DNA of 64,000 bases from Desmodus rotundus (taxonomy: Eukaryota; Chordata; Mammalia; Chiroptera; Phyllostomidae). Both the position numbers and the translations under genes were made by a program. The stretch spans positions 85,142,797 to 85,206,796 of the forward strand of contig NC_071392.1 in the NCBI RefSeq assembly GCF_022682495.2, in the 5' to 3' direction. The notes under the pieces were generated by a model. It was not told where the DNA came from, searched no databases, and saw only the letters and a list, made by a program, of their open reading frames with translations. Of this stretch, positions 11,164 through 21,856 are shown in pieces; position 1 is the first letter of the stretch, and each line of letters opens with the position of its first letter.

Positions 11164-13610
11164 TCCAGGGTGCAGCCAGGAAGCTGTGGGGCAACCCAGG
11201 CTCAGTAGGGCACTTCCTGAGAGACCCAAGACCTCAGAGCAGGATCCTGCCCGTCGGTTCAGTGGGTTGGCGATGCTCAGTTCCCACACAGACAGCAGCC
11301 TGTGGCCCGGCCTGGTCTAGACCAAGACCGTGCCTGGGCAGAACAGCTCAAGCTCAAGTTCTTCAGTATCTTCCTGTCTGCTTGTGACCCTGGGAAATCT
11401 TTCATGAGACATGTTACAGTCTGGCCACAGCAGACTCCCTCTATCAGGCCCCTTTCCCTGACTTCTCTTTCCATCCAAGTGAGACGTGGTCACAGCCCTG
11501 ATCCACCTCCAGATGTCCTAAGACTTTTTCCAAAACCCCTCATTCCCTCTCCACGTGGCTTGTCAGTTCTCACACCTAAGGACAATAGTTCCCTCTTTCA
11601 ATTGGGTTGTTTCTTTCCCCCTGACCAGAACTACAAGTCACAGAGTCCAGGCCTGGGGACCATGGCACTGAATTGATGGTGACAGAGGACACTGGGTCCC
11701 ACCCATGTGCAGTTCTTCCAGCCTGTCCCTGCTGTCCTGAAAACCCCATCCTCCGAGGGCTCTTTGCGGCTGCAGTATTTCACTCATGGCCTGCGGGCCT
11801 GCATGCTCCAAGACGCGGGGCTGATCCCTGGACATCACGGGTCTACTCAGGCACTAGGATCAGAGTGCAGTCCTTACCTAAGAATAGCCAGAGCCCTGAG
11901 CAGGGGGACACCCTCCCTCCCTGACGCCATGCCCACCAGCCTCTCTGTTGTGTGGCCCTGGGAGCTGGTGAGTCAGAGCACAAGGACACTTTGATGTGAG
12001 CTTGTCCCTGCCAGATCTTCAGTATTTCCTTCACCTGGACAATGGCTTGCTTCCTTATCTCCAGCTGAGCTTCCATAGCCTTCCTGACCAGGACCCATGG
12101 ATGCTCAGGTCAAACAGGGGCCAAGATCTCTGTGGTGAAGAGTAAAAAAAAAAAAAAAAAAGCTGATCTTAGAGTATTCTCAGATCTGAACCATGTTGCA
12201 ACGTAGTGGTATCAACAAAACCCAGAGGAGGACTGAGGCTGACCCGTGCGTGAGCCAGTGCTGAATTCATAGTCAGAGGACATGTGCTGGCAGGGCGTGT
12301 TGCTGGAGGAGACTCAAAGCTGCCGTTAGCAATGCCCTCTAACGCATTCTGAGCAAGCTGGGCGGACCCATCACCCTGGGCTGGGGTGTGTGCCCTACAC
12401 TCTCCCGCAGTGATGGAGGTGCGGGCCAAGGTTGCCCCTTCCACCACAGGCTGCTCTCAGGGCCGACTCCCGCTCAGGGGTCTTAGTACACAACCTGGTC
12501 TGTTTCTGTTTTCCCAAGTCCCTCTGTTTCTTTTTCATTCATTCAGACTGGCCTGGTCTTCCCTGCTTACCAGTGTAGAGGATTACAATACGTTATTTCC
12601 TACTTGGTCATCAGAGAAAAACTGAGAGAAATCAATCACACACGTGTGCACTCCCTTATCGGGAAACAGGAATTGTGTTATTACCAATACACGGAGGCAA
12701 ACCCTTCCCACACACAAGTATGGATTCTAAAAAGAGAGGGTAGAAGGAAAATAAATTCTTTAGCAGTGTGGGAACAATGAGATTTATTATTACTTAAATT
12801 TGGGTGTAAGCCGATTAGTGGGCATCTTGCAAAGTGGCCTGTCTAAATAATCTGCCTTGAGTCAGCTGTCGGGGTCATCGAAGTTAGAACAACTTCTGTT
12901 CATTATTAACCCTCAAAAAATCTCTGGGAGTCCATCCCCAGTCCATCCCCCATCTCCACGAGCACCATATTTTCTGTGACAATACAAATTCCAAAATCAT
13001 CCAGAACTGAGGTTTTATACATTTCATTTAAGAGTACAGTGCAAACAGCAAATGGTAAAGTCATTCCTAATATCAACACATCCCAGGCCTCTTGTCCACT
13101 TGCATCATGGCCAAGGCAAAATCTTGGTTTCTGCCCAACATGCCACACAGGGGCGCTGTGGACCTGCTGAGCTCTAGAATTTCCTGGGCCAGAGCAGGGG
13201 GTCAGAGCTAGTTGCCTGGGATGGCAAGGGTTAAAGGACAGCCCTGTTTGGTGCTTCTATCCAGTAGGAGGTCAAATAGCATAAGCACTAAGGGCAGGTG
13301 CTGTCTCAGCGGGGAGCCAGGAAGTTCAGCTGTGCAGTGGTTAGGGAGGCTCTCTGAGCTGGCAAGGGGAAGTGCAGGGTGCAGAGCTGGGAGGGAGCAG
13401 CCTGCAGGCCCTGGGAGCAGACACAGTGGAGGAACAGCTGCCTGAGGGAAAAGCAAAGGAGCTGTGTGGGCAGGCATGCTGCCTGAACCCTGCTCAGCAC
13501 TGTCATCTCTGCTCAGCCCCGCATGTCAGAGATGAGCCTTTCCAGGACAAAGCAGGGCCTGGATCAGTTGAGCCAGGGAGCTGGCAGGGCACCCAGGGTC
13601 AAGGGAACCA
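11164..13610. other. Intergenic, TRBV4 to TRBV5 (unit 1)
   Basis: Apart from the leader-like relic near 11929 and a run of A at 12144-12161, nothing recognisable is present. The stretch is collinear with 22352-24780 in unit 2. The sequence ACACAGGGGCGCTG near 13145 is one G short of a CTCF core and is not called. Confidence 0.55.
11929..11967 (+). pseudogene. V leader-exon relic (unit 1)
   Basis: ATGCCCACCAGCCTCTCTG, then TTGTGTGGCCC and a GTGAGT donor, resembles a TRBV leader exon (ATG..ACCAGGCTCCTCTGCTGTGTGGCCCT type) with about 10 nt deleted from its end, leaving 39 nt instead of 49. The upstream GAGCCCTGAGCAGGG also resembles TRBV5/TRBV13 5' flanks. I see no V exon or RSS behind it. It is probably the remnant of a lost V segment, and the same relic occurs at 23117. 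Confidence 0.5.
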
Positions 13611-13618
13611 GCAGAGAC

Positions 13619-13628
13619 AGTGTCATCA
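13619..13628. promoter_or_regulatory. V-beta decamer-like site, TRBV5 copy 1
   Basis: AGTGTCATCA differs from the decamer at one base. A second related site, AGAGACATCA, follows at 13633-13642. Both lie about 100-120 nt before the leader ATG. Confidence 0.5.
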
Positions 13629-13741
13629 GAGCAGAGACATCACTGCCTAACACCCAATCAGAGAAGGTGCCCGGATTGTCACTTCCACAGGACAAGAGCT
13701 CTGAGCAGGGAGGCCCCTGCCCTGTCCTGCCTGGTCCTGCC

Positions 13742-14204
13742 ATGAGCTCCAGGCTCCTCTGCTGTGTGGCGCTTTGTCTGCTGGGACCAGGTATGTCCTT
13801 GGCACAGTTGGACGTCTCTGTTCCAATGCTGAGAGAGCCTGAATCCTTTTTCAGTTCCATCAGGGTCCGGGCCCTGTTCTTTCTCCAGCTCCTGTCTCCC
13901 TCCATCACAGGCCCAGTGGATTCTGGAGTCACGCAAACTCCTAGACACCTGGTGAAACCCAGAGGACAGACAGTGACACTGACATGTTCCCCAATCTCTG
14001 GCCACACAGCTGTTTCTTGGTATCAACAGGCCCATGGTCAAGGCCCCCAGTTCCTCGTTCAGTATTACAGGAGCGAAGAGCAACAAAGAGGAAATATGTC
14101 TGATCGATTCTCCGGGAAACAGCTTGGTGACTACAGCTCTGAGCTGACGGCGAGCTCTCTGGAGCTGCAGGACTCGGCCTTGTATCTCTGCGCCAGCAGC
14201 TCAG
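13742..14204 (+). CDS. TRBV5: T-cell receptor beta variable segment, TRBV5 subgroup (copy 1)
   Basis: Leader exon 13742-13790 (MSSRLLCCVALCLLGP, donor GTATGT). V exon 13911-14204 after an ATCACAG acceptor. The domain begins DSGVTQTPRHLVKPRGQ and has LTCSPISGHTAVSWYQQ (Cys23, Trp41), QFLVQYY in FR2/CDR2, DRFSGKQ in FR3 and [15 protein letters not shown] at the end. The GQxVTLxCSPISGH and SWYQQ motifs mark the TRBV5 clade. The 120-nt intron and the region through the RSS happen to stay open in the same frame, so the raw ORF is far longer than the gene. The V-domain protein is identical to that of the copy at 24913. It looks functional. Confidence 0.92.
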
Positions 14205-14243
14205 CACAGCCCCAGAGAGTCACCTGGGTTCTGTGCACAAACC
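14205..14243 (+). other. 23-RSS of TRBV5 copy 1
   Basis: Heptamer CACAGCC (14205-14211), 23-nt spacer, nonamer GCACAAACC (14235-14243). Confidence 0.9.
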
Positions 14244-15029
14244 TTCCTGGCCCAGCACGAAGCTGTCTCACAGCTGACAGACCTGGGAGAACCTGGGGAC
14301 CACACGGGAACGCGGGGGGACTTGGGCACTGGGAGGACAGCCCTGGGCTTTCTGGGGCAACAGAGGACCAGAGCTTCTGTTCATTTGCTCTATCAACACG
14401 CTCACTCCAACCTTACTCTCCTTGCCTAGCACTCTGGGGCGCTCGGGCAGAGGGAAGATTGGTAATTTCTTTGCTGGCGCACTCTTTTTTGGGGCGGAGA
14501 GTTCATCGGAGGATCAAAATTGTTGGTTACATGTGTAGTCTGGCAGATAGAAGCCCTGGAATTTGTTTTACAAATCCAGAGAAAGAAATTCAGATTCTGG
14601 AGGAAGTTAGGAAATAAAATATGGCCAAGATGGTTCAAAATAAAGATAGAGTTAAAAGATTATTTTTTAAATCTGTAACTTATATAGGATCATATTTTCT
14701 ACCCCACCCCCAAACCTTCAAAGACCAGAAAAGAGAGAGCCGTGTTCAGTCATGGACCCTTGGCTTCCTTGCCACTCACAGAGGTGTTTCTTCGTGTGTG
14801 TGTGTGTTTCCTTGTGGAGACACAGCACGTGGAAAGAGTTTTTCTCTGTGGGCATTTATGAAAGAGGCCGTGTCACTGAGCAGGGCTCAGGGACTCTGGG
14901 TAAGGACAGCACGTGTCGGCCCCACTGGGTCCCACCTAACCAGAGCTCACGGGGTGGCGTATACAAGGTTTGTCATCTCAGAAATGAATAGCTAAAATAT
15001 TTAAACCATATTTATAATATTTTTGAATA
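14244..15029. other. 3' flank of TRBV5 copy 1
   Basis: Non-coding flank collinear with 25415-26180 in unit 2. It includes a short GT run at about 14796-14809. No gene was recognised. Confidence 0.6.
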
Positions 15030-15225
15030 TTTTATTTATTTATTTATTTATTTTTAGAGAGGGCAAAGGAGGGAGAGAAGGAGACATCAATGTGTGGCTG
15101 CTTCTCACGTGCTCCCTGCTGAGGACCTGGCCCCAACCCAGGCATGTGCCCTGATTGGGAATTGAACTGACGACCCTTTGATTCTCAGGGTGGCTCTCAA
15201 CACACTGAGCCACACCAGCCAGGGC
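15030..15225 (-). mobile_element. Ves-type SINE, minus strand, with target-site duplication
   Basis: A TTTATT-rich head (the reversed A-rich tail) is followed by the reverse complement of a full Ves SINE, ending CACACCAGCCAGGGC. Near-identical 15-nt flanks, TAAACCATATTTATA at 15002-15016 and TAAACCATCTTTATA at 15226-15240, look like the target-site duplication. The corresponding place in unit 2 (about 26160) has no SINE. Confidence 0.88.
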
Positions 15226-16044
15226 TAAACCATCTTTATAGAACTGCATGATCAAATATGTGCTAATAATTACTCTGATACATGTTTGGAAATACGTGGA
15301 TCTGATTACTAGGAGAAGCGATGGAGTAGAGCATTTCCAGACTGGTTCCACTTGTGATCTGCACCCATGCCTTTCCCCGGGAACACCCAGACCTTGGGGA
15401 AGTGTCCAGGCACGAGCAGGAGTGTAAATAGTGGACAGACCCAAATAGGACTGATGTCCAAATGTGCATCTTGCTCTCCTCCAGCCCACTGCCCCCTGTT
15501 CCAGTTCTTCTAGAGCCTCGTCCCCGCTGGGCCCAGGACTCCCCACCTCCTCGTGGATCAAGTAATCTTCACGCTAAAGTTACTGCAGTTTCTTCTCCCC
15601 TTTACTTTGTTGCTGCGATCAAACCCTGGCCCTGCCCAGGCACCCGAGTGCCAGCCGTTCACCCGTTCTTTCTGTCGAGGCTTCCCCTTCTCCAGTTCGG
15701 CAAAGAAGGGTTGAAGAACCCATTTCCTTATTCCATTCTATCCCTTGGACGATTCTTGACAGGCAACAAAAACATTCTCCTTTTCTACCTCTTCTAGAAA
15801 AAAAATATAAACAACCGGAACTACCCTTACGTCACCAGCTCACATTTCTTTACAGCAGGTTTGTGGGCATCTCGTTGGATGATGCACATCTGATTTTTCA
15901 AGAGCTCTTATAAAACGCACTAAAGGTAATAATTCATCTGAAATCTCATTGGCAACAATGGTCATGTCTTCATATATTCAAAATCAGTATTCTATGTAGC
16001 CTCTTGTCAGTTTTTTGTTTTTTGTTTTTTACAATTTCCTTCCT

Positions 16045-16520
16045 TCTTCCATTTCCCCTCCCTCCTGCCCTTTCATTGAAACAGCCTCACACATAAGCTG
16101 TGTGCTGCAATGAGGTAGGTTCTTGGGACACCGGAGCCCAGTTCCCTAGCCTAGGAAACATCTAAGGGTGTCTCCAGTTAGGACCGTAGAACTTTAACAC
16201 TGAGCAGAGGCTTGGAAATTCTGTATGTCAGCCTATTGTGTGATAGGGGAGGAAATGGGATGCAGTGTGAAAAACCGTGTTTAACTGTGTTAACACTGAT
16301 TATACTCCTGACCGCCATACAACATCTATTTTATATTTGTAGTCGAGGGTAATTTCTGAGTTTCCTTTAGCTCCTCTCAGAATACAAGCATCCTGTGAGA
16401 GAGAATATTGTCTTACTCGTGCTCTGCAATAAGTAGCCATTCTATGACCGTCAAGAAATCAAGCGCACTGATAGTTCCAGGAAGGACAGTGGTTGGTTGT
16501 TTTTTTGTTTGTTTTGTTTT
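16045..16520. other. Segment present only in unit 2
   Basis: Between ACAATTTCCTTCC and GGTTCACTCCTG unit 2 has roughly 470 nt that unit 1 (about 5480) lacks. It ends in a T-rich tract (TTTTTTTGTTTGTTTTG). No family was recognised. It is either an insertion in unit 2 or a deletion from unit 1. Confidence 0.65.
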
Positions 16521-16635
16521 TTTTCGGTTCACTCCTGTATCTCCAGACGTGACTCTGTGATCAGTTAAAGAAAACATGAACCACTGGGGGCTCTTTGAAG
16601 GGGTTTCCACCAGGAATTGACAGTGTTGCCAAACA

Positions 16636-16669
16636 ATGTGTGTGAGTGTGTGTGTGTGTGTGTGTGTGT
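16636..16669. repeat. (GT)n microsatellite
   Basis: GT repeat interrupted once by GA. It is the counterpart of 5600-5628. Confidence 0.9.
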
Positions 16670-16795
16670 AAGATGCCTCCCAGGAAGGTGCCTGCCCTGG
16701 TTCCTGGCCTCATCCTGGGTCCTTGCTGACTTGGGATTATTAAGGACTGAAGCCTGGCCCACTGGGCCCTGAGACTGAGAACTGTCCTTCTCTGA

Positions 16796-16810
16796 CCACC
16801 AGGAGGCGCT
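16796..16810 (+). promoter_or_regulatory. CTCF-type motif upstream of TRBV3 copy 2
   Basis: CCACCAGGAGGCGCT matches the CTCF core CCASYAGRKGGCRSY at 14 of 15 positions, about 864 nt before the TRBV3 ATG. It keeps GGCGC where copy 1 has GGTGC. Confidence 0.6.
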
Positions 16811-17548
16811 GTGGCCCCACCAAAACCCCTGAGGTTGGTCAAGCACAGAAGGAAGGAATGAAGAGGCTGCTGCTTTCCAGGAAAATGATTTCGCAGTGTC
16901 TTGAGACACTGTTGGTTAGCATAACTGGGGGGTGGGCAATGAGTGCCACTGGCATGTAGTCTATAGAGACCACGGATCCGCTAAACATCCTGTCTGCCCA
17001 GGACGACAGCGCCCACAAGGAGGAATTATTCTGCGCCATATGTCAGTACTGCCCAGGCTGAAAAACTGCAGGGCTGTGGTTCATCCCCCTCAAGGACCCA
17101 TCAACAGGGTCTGCTCCTAAGTAGCATCAATGCATGCCATTTGAAATGGTCTGCTGCTGGTTGTCGGGGGAAACGTCACACCCAATCTCTGCCCACAGCT
17201 GAAACTACCTGTGAGTGTAAATCAGGTGTTGAATGGAGTCAAGATGTGAGTGGGATCATCCTGCATTACTGATAAGGACACCAGGCTGAGTGTGGGTAGG
17301 GCGAGGAGGGAGGAGGTGGCCAGATGCTGAGCCAGGGAGAGGGAAGAGACAGGGGCTTGCACAGAGATGACATCACATGAACACCCTTGAGACAACGTGC
17401 CCACCCCACTCAACTACCTCTAGAAATCCCAAAGTCCTTTGAAAGCAGTACAAGTAGAAACTTCTTTGAAGGGAGCAAGGGCAGGATGTAAAGAAAGAAG
17501 AGCACCCATTTGAGGGGAGCCTGAGACTGGGGAAATCATTCTAGTCTG

Positions 17549-17556
17549 TGATGTCA
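17549..17556. promoter_or_regulatory. CRE-like decamer, TRBV3 copy 2
   Basis: TGATGTCA at the place where copy 1 has the perfect CRE TGACGTCA. It is 104 nt upstream of the ATG. Confidence 0.7.
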
Positions 17557-17659
17557 CAGCCAAGCCTGTGTTGAGGCTGTGGAGTGCGGCAGCCTGGTCT
17601 TCTTACTACTGGAGACAAGAACTTTCGCTAGGGCCCCACCTGTGGGATCCCAACCCACC

Positions 17660-18114
17660 ATGGGCTCCAGGCTCCTCTGCTGCGTGGCCCTCTGCCTCCT
17701 GGGAGCAGGTGAGTGTGGGGCCAGGAGGCACAACCCACTTGGAGTCTCTAACCTACTCACAAATCCAGCAACAAGCTGCCTCCCGGGACTTGTTTGAATT
17801 CTGCCTCTTTTCTTCTCAGGTCCCTTGGACACAGCAGTTTTCCAGACTCCAAAATACCTCGTCGCCCAGGCAGGGAATAAGAAGTCCCTAAGCTGTGAAC
17901 AGAAGCTGGGCCACGATGCCATGTATTGGTATAAGCAAGACTCCAAGCAATTGATCAAGGTTATGTTTGCCTACAATAATAAGGAGCTTTTTCTAAATGA
18001 GACAGTTCCAAGTCGCTTCTTACCAGAATCTCCTAACAAAGCTAATTTGAGACTTCACATCAACTCCTTGGAGCTGGGTGACTCTGCTGTGTATCTCTGT
18101 GCCAGCAGCTTAGA
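17660..18114 (+). CDS. TRBV3: T-cell receptor beta variable segment, TRBV3 subgroup (copy 2)
   Basis: Leader exon 17660-17708, V exon 17820-18114, with the same splice sites as copy 1. The leader peptide is identical. The V domain differs from copy 1 at two positions: Asn to Asp just before the MYWY motif (CDR1) and Ser to Asn in the YNNKEL stretch (CDR2). Both invariant Cys, Trp41, the [11 protein letters not shown] motif and the RSS are intact, so it looks functional. The coding block is much more similar to copy 1 than are the flanks on either side, which suggests gene conversion. Confidence 0.93.
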
Positions 18115-18153
18115 CACAGCCCTGCAGAGTCATCGCCTCCCTCTACACAAACC
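18115..18153 (+). other. 23-RSS of TRBV3 copy 2
   Basis: Heptamer CACAGCC, 23-nt spacer, nonamer ACACAAACC (18145-18153). The spacer differs from copy 1 by one base. Confidence 0.9.
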
Positions 18154-21100
18154 CACTGACCCAGGCAGGAAGTTGTGGGGACAACGGGCTCTCCCATTCT
18201 GAGGTCCCTACACCCATCTGTGAGGCTCCTGACTGGAGTTTCATCTATAGCACAGCCCATAATACCCAACAGGGTAGCTCTGCAGTTCGTGCACCCAGAA
18301 CTCTTACAGAATTCCACCCACCAGCTAGACCAGCAGTTTCCAATAAGTTCACTGAGGCACTCAGGACTCCACCAACTTGAAAGGTCCCAGGCACCGACAA
18401 TCTTAACTGAGGGAAGGAGCCGTTCCTTTCCTTTCTCTGCTGTACACATTGGTGCATGTTACACATAACAATATTACCAAAACCACACTATTTGATAAAA
18501 ATGTTTGATGAGTGAAAGCCAGAAGGGGAGGTGAATGTAACTATTTCTAAGACCAAAAGGTAATTTGGGTTATTGTGAGTTCCCTCCTTAATAGAAAAGT
18601 ATTTGGAGAAGAAGGAAAGTCCATGACAATAGATGAGCTAGAAAAAAGGGGGAGAGCGAAGAACCGACAGAGGTATCCTTGTGCATTGCAGACTCTCACT
18701 CTCAGGAGCTGAGCAGGGATCCCTCCCTATTCTGACTGTCATATCAGAAGCCTCCTCCAGAGAAGGCAGAGCAAGATGATGGAGGATAATTTGAGACATG
18801 GAAAGGAAGGGCTTTGGACACAAGTCTCTGGGCAGTAGTTAGATTTGATCCTACATGACTGGGGTAACATAATCAATTCTGCATTTTGGTACATCAACCA
18901 TGTAGCAGTATGGATTTGGGGTGGAATGAACAAGTAGGAGATGACTGAAATAGTCTATATGAAGGATTATAAAGGGATTTACGTGGGGCACTGTGGATGA
19001 TACAGAATGAGGACTCTGGATTTGGTTATGTTCTTCTAAGGAGTGTTAAGTTTCATCCTGGCAGGTTTGAATGTGGGATTTGCTAGGATTTATTTCAGTT
19101 TGACTCTTTCTCTTAGGGACCCTGAGCAAGTGTCCTTACTGCCAGTGCATGGCCTCGCTGGGGCCTTGGAGGAAATCACAGCATATTCATCAGGTGGGAG
19201 TCTTCTGAAATCTCTGTTCATCTCTCCAGCCTTCCACCACCTGTTCTCTGCTCAGCCTCCTAGAGCCCTCACTCTCTATACCCAGTGGGAATTGGTCATG
19301 AAAAAGGGAGTTCCTTCCATGCATCCTTGGGGCTCCCTTTCTGTACCTTATACTCCAAAACCTAGCTGTCGTGGAATCAGTTATGTCTTTCCTATTTATC
19401 TTCAAGCTACATGTGCCATTACTATTTTATCTCGACAGTGTTAATTTGAATCTACTTACATGTTTACTATTCAGTTTTTCATTAATCTTTCTTGCAATTC
19501 AGACTATGCTTTGGCTGTTTTCGTTCTTCAGGCTCACGCCCTCATCGGATAACTTTAACTCGCCTTCAGTCACCCCTTGATTTGAGAATCATTTACATTG
19601 GCTACTGTTTCAGAGCTAGCAAGCCTTTCACTTTCCCTCATCATTCAAGGTTTCAGTTAAGTTCCGATTGTTTTGTAATCCTTGTAATTTTCCGAACTTA
19701 TTGGGAGCCAAGCAATGGAATGCAATGTTATATATTCAGACTTCTGCTGTTTCATGTACAGGGGCCATCAGAGTGTCTTCTTTCCACAGTGGATGTCCGT
19801 ATCATAGCAAGGTTAATAGAAACAATGCTAGCCTTGCAACGAGGGCTGACTTCAGGTTCTTATCTGAGAATGGAGTATCTCCAACCGTAGGGGACTGCAC
19901 GTCTGCCACGTATGCCGTGTGTTCAGGGAGAACATCCATCATCCTTTGCTTGTATTCTTTTTTTTTTTCCGGACGTATCAAATGATATATTTAACTTCTT
20001 AGAGTTAGTCTGCATGTGGCAAACGAACTGGGTCACTGAAACCATTATTGAGGGAGTTGAAAGTGTTTTCTTTTTTTTTTTTTTTAGCCTTGTGCCTTTA
20101 CGTTTAGTTGCTCTTTTGGCCCACATTAAAAATCTGATAGAATTTATACATTAGAAATCACTACTATTTTCCACCTAATCCAGCTCTCTGATTGAAACAA
20201 GGGTATCGATCTTCTTTACCCCCAACATGGATTGATACAATTCCTTGTTATTCCAATCTGGTCATAAACACCGAACATAATAATAAATGGTGTGGTAATT
20301 TAGCAGTTCATGGACCATTTCATTTTTGTGTTTGTTCATCCATTTAAATTTTCTAAAGTGAAAATTCAATACTGGCCAAATGGCACCTGTAAACAAATTA
20401 GATGATTCTCCAGGAACCAAGCAGATAAAAAGCATAACAAGGTAGTGAAGTAGGAACGGCGCCTGGTGGGTCACCCTAATGAGTCCCAAACTGGAAGGTG
20501 TTTGCAGAAATGACGGGCCTGGCTTGGTCTCTAACATGTCAGACTCGGACAGGGTTTTCGGGGTCACTTCATTGCAGCCCCTCATGTAATCGTTGTCTAT
20601 AGTGTCACACATGTGAACTGATTTGAAACCTTCAACACTGAATACATTTCTCAGACATCGTACACTGCATTCGGTCCCCTCCCCATTTCCTGTGACTGTG
20701 TTGGATGACCTCACAGCAGCAGAGTGCTGTGGGTGAGCATGACGCTCGATGGTTGCTCCGGGCTGCTGCTCTGTGAGCATTTGTTGAACCAAGCTGGCCT
20801 CTCATCTCCACAGGGGCTGGGATATTTCTGCAGGGCTGTGTTCCCTTCATTACTAAGAACCCAGACACAGCCCATCTCTGCTGAGTAAGCATTGACTGTC
20901 CTAGCTATGTGGATGAGCAGGTGCTGTTGCTGACTACTTTTGTTATTCTGGATGCTTCTGTCCTCTTCACACTTCCCTAGGCTTGCATGCCCATCAGAGC
21001 TCCTCCCAGCCCATGGAATGAGTGGGTCTGCATTGTTGGCCCTGGGCTGGTAAGAGGCTTGACATCTGAGGAATATGAGGCTGTGGCCACAGGGAGGAGC

Positions 21101-21670
21101 TGTGGCTCCATTGAAACCTCTTAGCTGGGGGACTGGAATGGTTTGGAGGGGGGGAAGGGTGTGATGAGGGGGACACTAGGGCCTGGGGCTCCATCCTCAT
21201 GTCAGCTGGGAACATCAGTTGTAGACATCCCAACGATACTAAACTAAAATCGTCTTCAAATGGATCTCCCTTTGTCTTCAACCACTGCTTTGTGTTCTTT
21301 TTCAACCACCTGTTAGCAATAAGCCCTGACAAGCCCTGTATTCTCAATGCATGGGCAGAGATTGTTGTCCCTTCCACGCCTCCCTCAGCACGCTTCCGGG
21401 TGCCTCGTTCAGAGCCACAATCACATTCGCACATTTAAAATGACGGGCGGAGGTCCATCCAATGTTCCCCCCTCTACACATTGGGCAAAGGGGCTCCAAA
21501 AGCCTGGACACTGAGGAAAACGACGTTTGAAACGACGTCCTGCCTGACTGAGAGGGTCTGTGACTGAGAGGGGAACCTGGAGGGAAGGCAGGTGCAGAGA
21601 GAGACTACTTACTAAGGAAGGCAGGCAATGGAAAAAGAGCAACTATTAGGGGAATAACAGCGATCAGTCC
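18154..21670. other. Intergenic, TRBV3 to TRBV4 (unit 2)
   Basis: Collinear with 7094-10480. No V segment or RNA gene was recognised. The one clear difference is the poly-T-bounded insert at about 19958-20088. Confidence 0.6.
19958..20088. other. Poly-T-bounded insert unique to unit 2
   Basis: Unit 1 reads TTGTATTCTAAGCCATATGCC at about 8888. Unit 2 has about 130 nt here, starting with a run of T, then unique AT-rich sequence, and ending in a second run of T (20070-20085). The two T tracts resemble reversed poly-A tails, but no family was recognised. Confidence 0.6.
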
Positions 21671-21754
21671 ATTGAGATCCACCTTCTATCAGAGTCTGTA
21701 CAAGGCATGGAAGGGCGAGGACTGTCCCCTGGGCCTGGGGAAACTGTCAGGGAC

Positions 21755-21764
21755 AGTGACATCA
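21755..21764. promoter_or_regulatory. V-beta decamer, TRBV4 copy 2
   Basis: AGTGACATCA, identical to the copy 1 site, about 93 nt before the ATG. Confidence 0.75.
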
Positions 21765-21856
21765 CAGGCAGAACCACCAACCGAGGCCAAGGAGACCAGA
21801 GGCCGCCCACTGCCAAGGCATCACAGTTAGACAAGGCCAGGGGTCCCGACTCCACC

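Larger units (their letters stand above)
4789..15363. repeat. Tandem duplication unit 1 (TRBV3-TRBV4-TRBV5)
   Basis: The sequence from CATGCCTTTCCCC at 4789 is repeated from 15366, and gene order and flanks are collinear with 15364-26302. The unit holds one intact TRBV3, TRBV4 and TRBV5 and a leader relic. Coordinate offsets between units are about 10577 at the start, 11060 at TRBV3, 11188 at TRBV4 and 11171 at TRBV5. The shifts reflect insertions or deletions: a segment near 16045-16520 present only in unit 2, a 130-nt poly-T-flanked insert near 19958 only in unit 2, and a SINE near 15030 only in unit 1. Confidence 0.9.

Noticed and set aside
13140..13160. CTCF-like ACACAGGGGCGCTG upstream of TRBV5 (and 24306)
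   Set aside because: It is one G short of the core spacing, so it cannot be aligned without a gap.
13523..14617. 364-residue ORF as a single protein-coding gene
   Set aside because: It contains a standard leader exon, GT...AG intron, V exon and RSS of TRBV5. The extra length is open frame through the intron and flanks.
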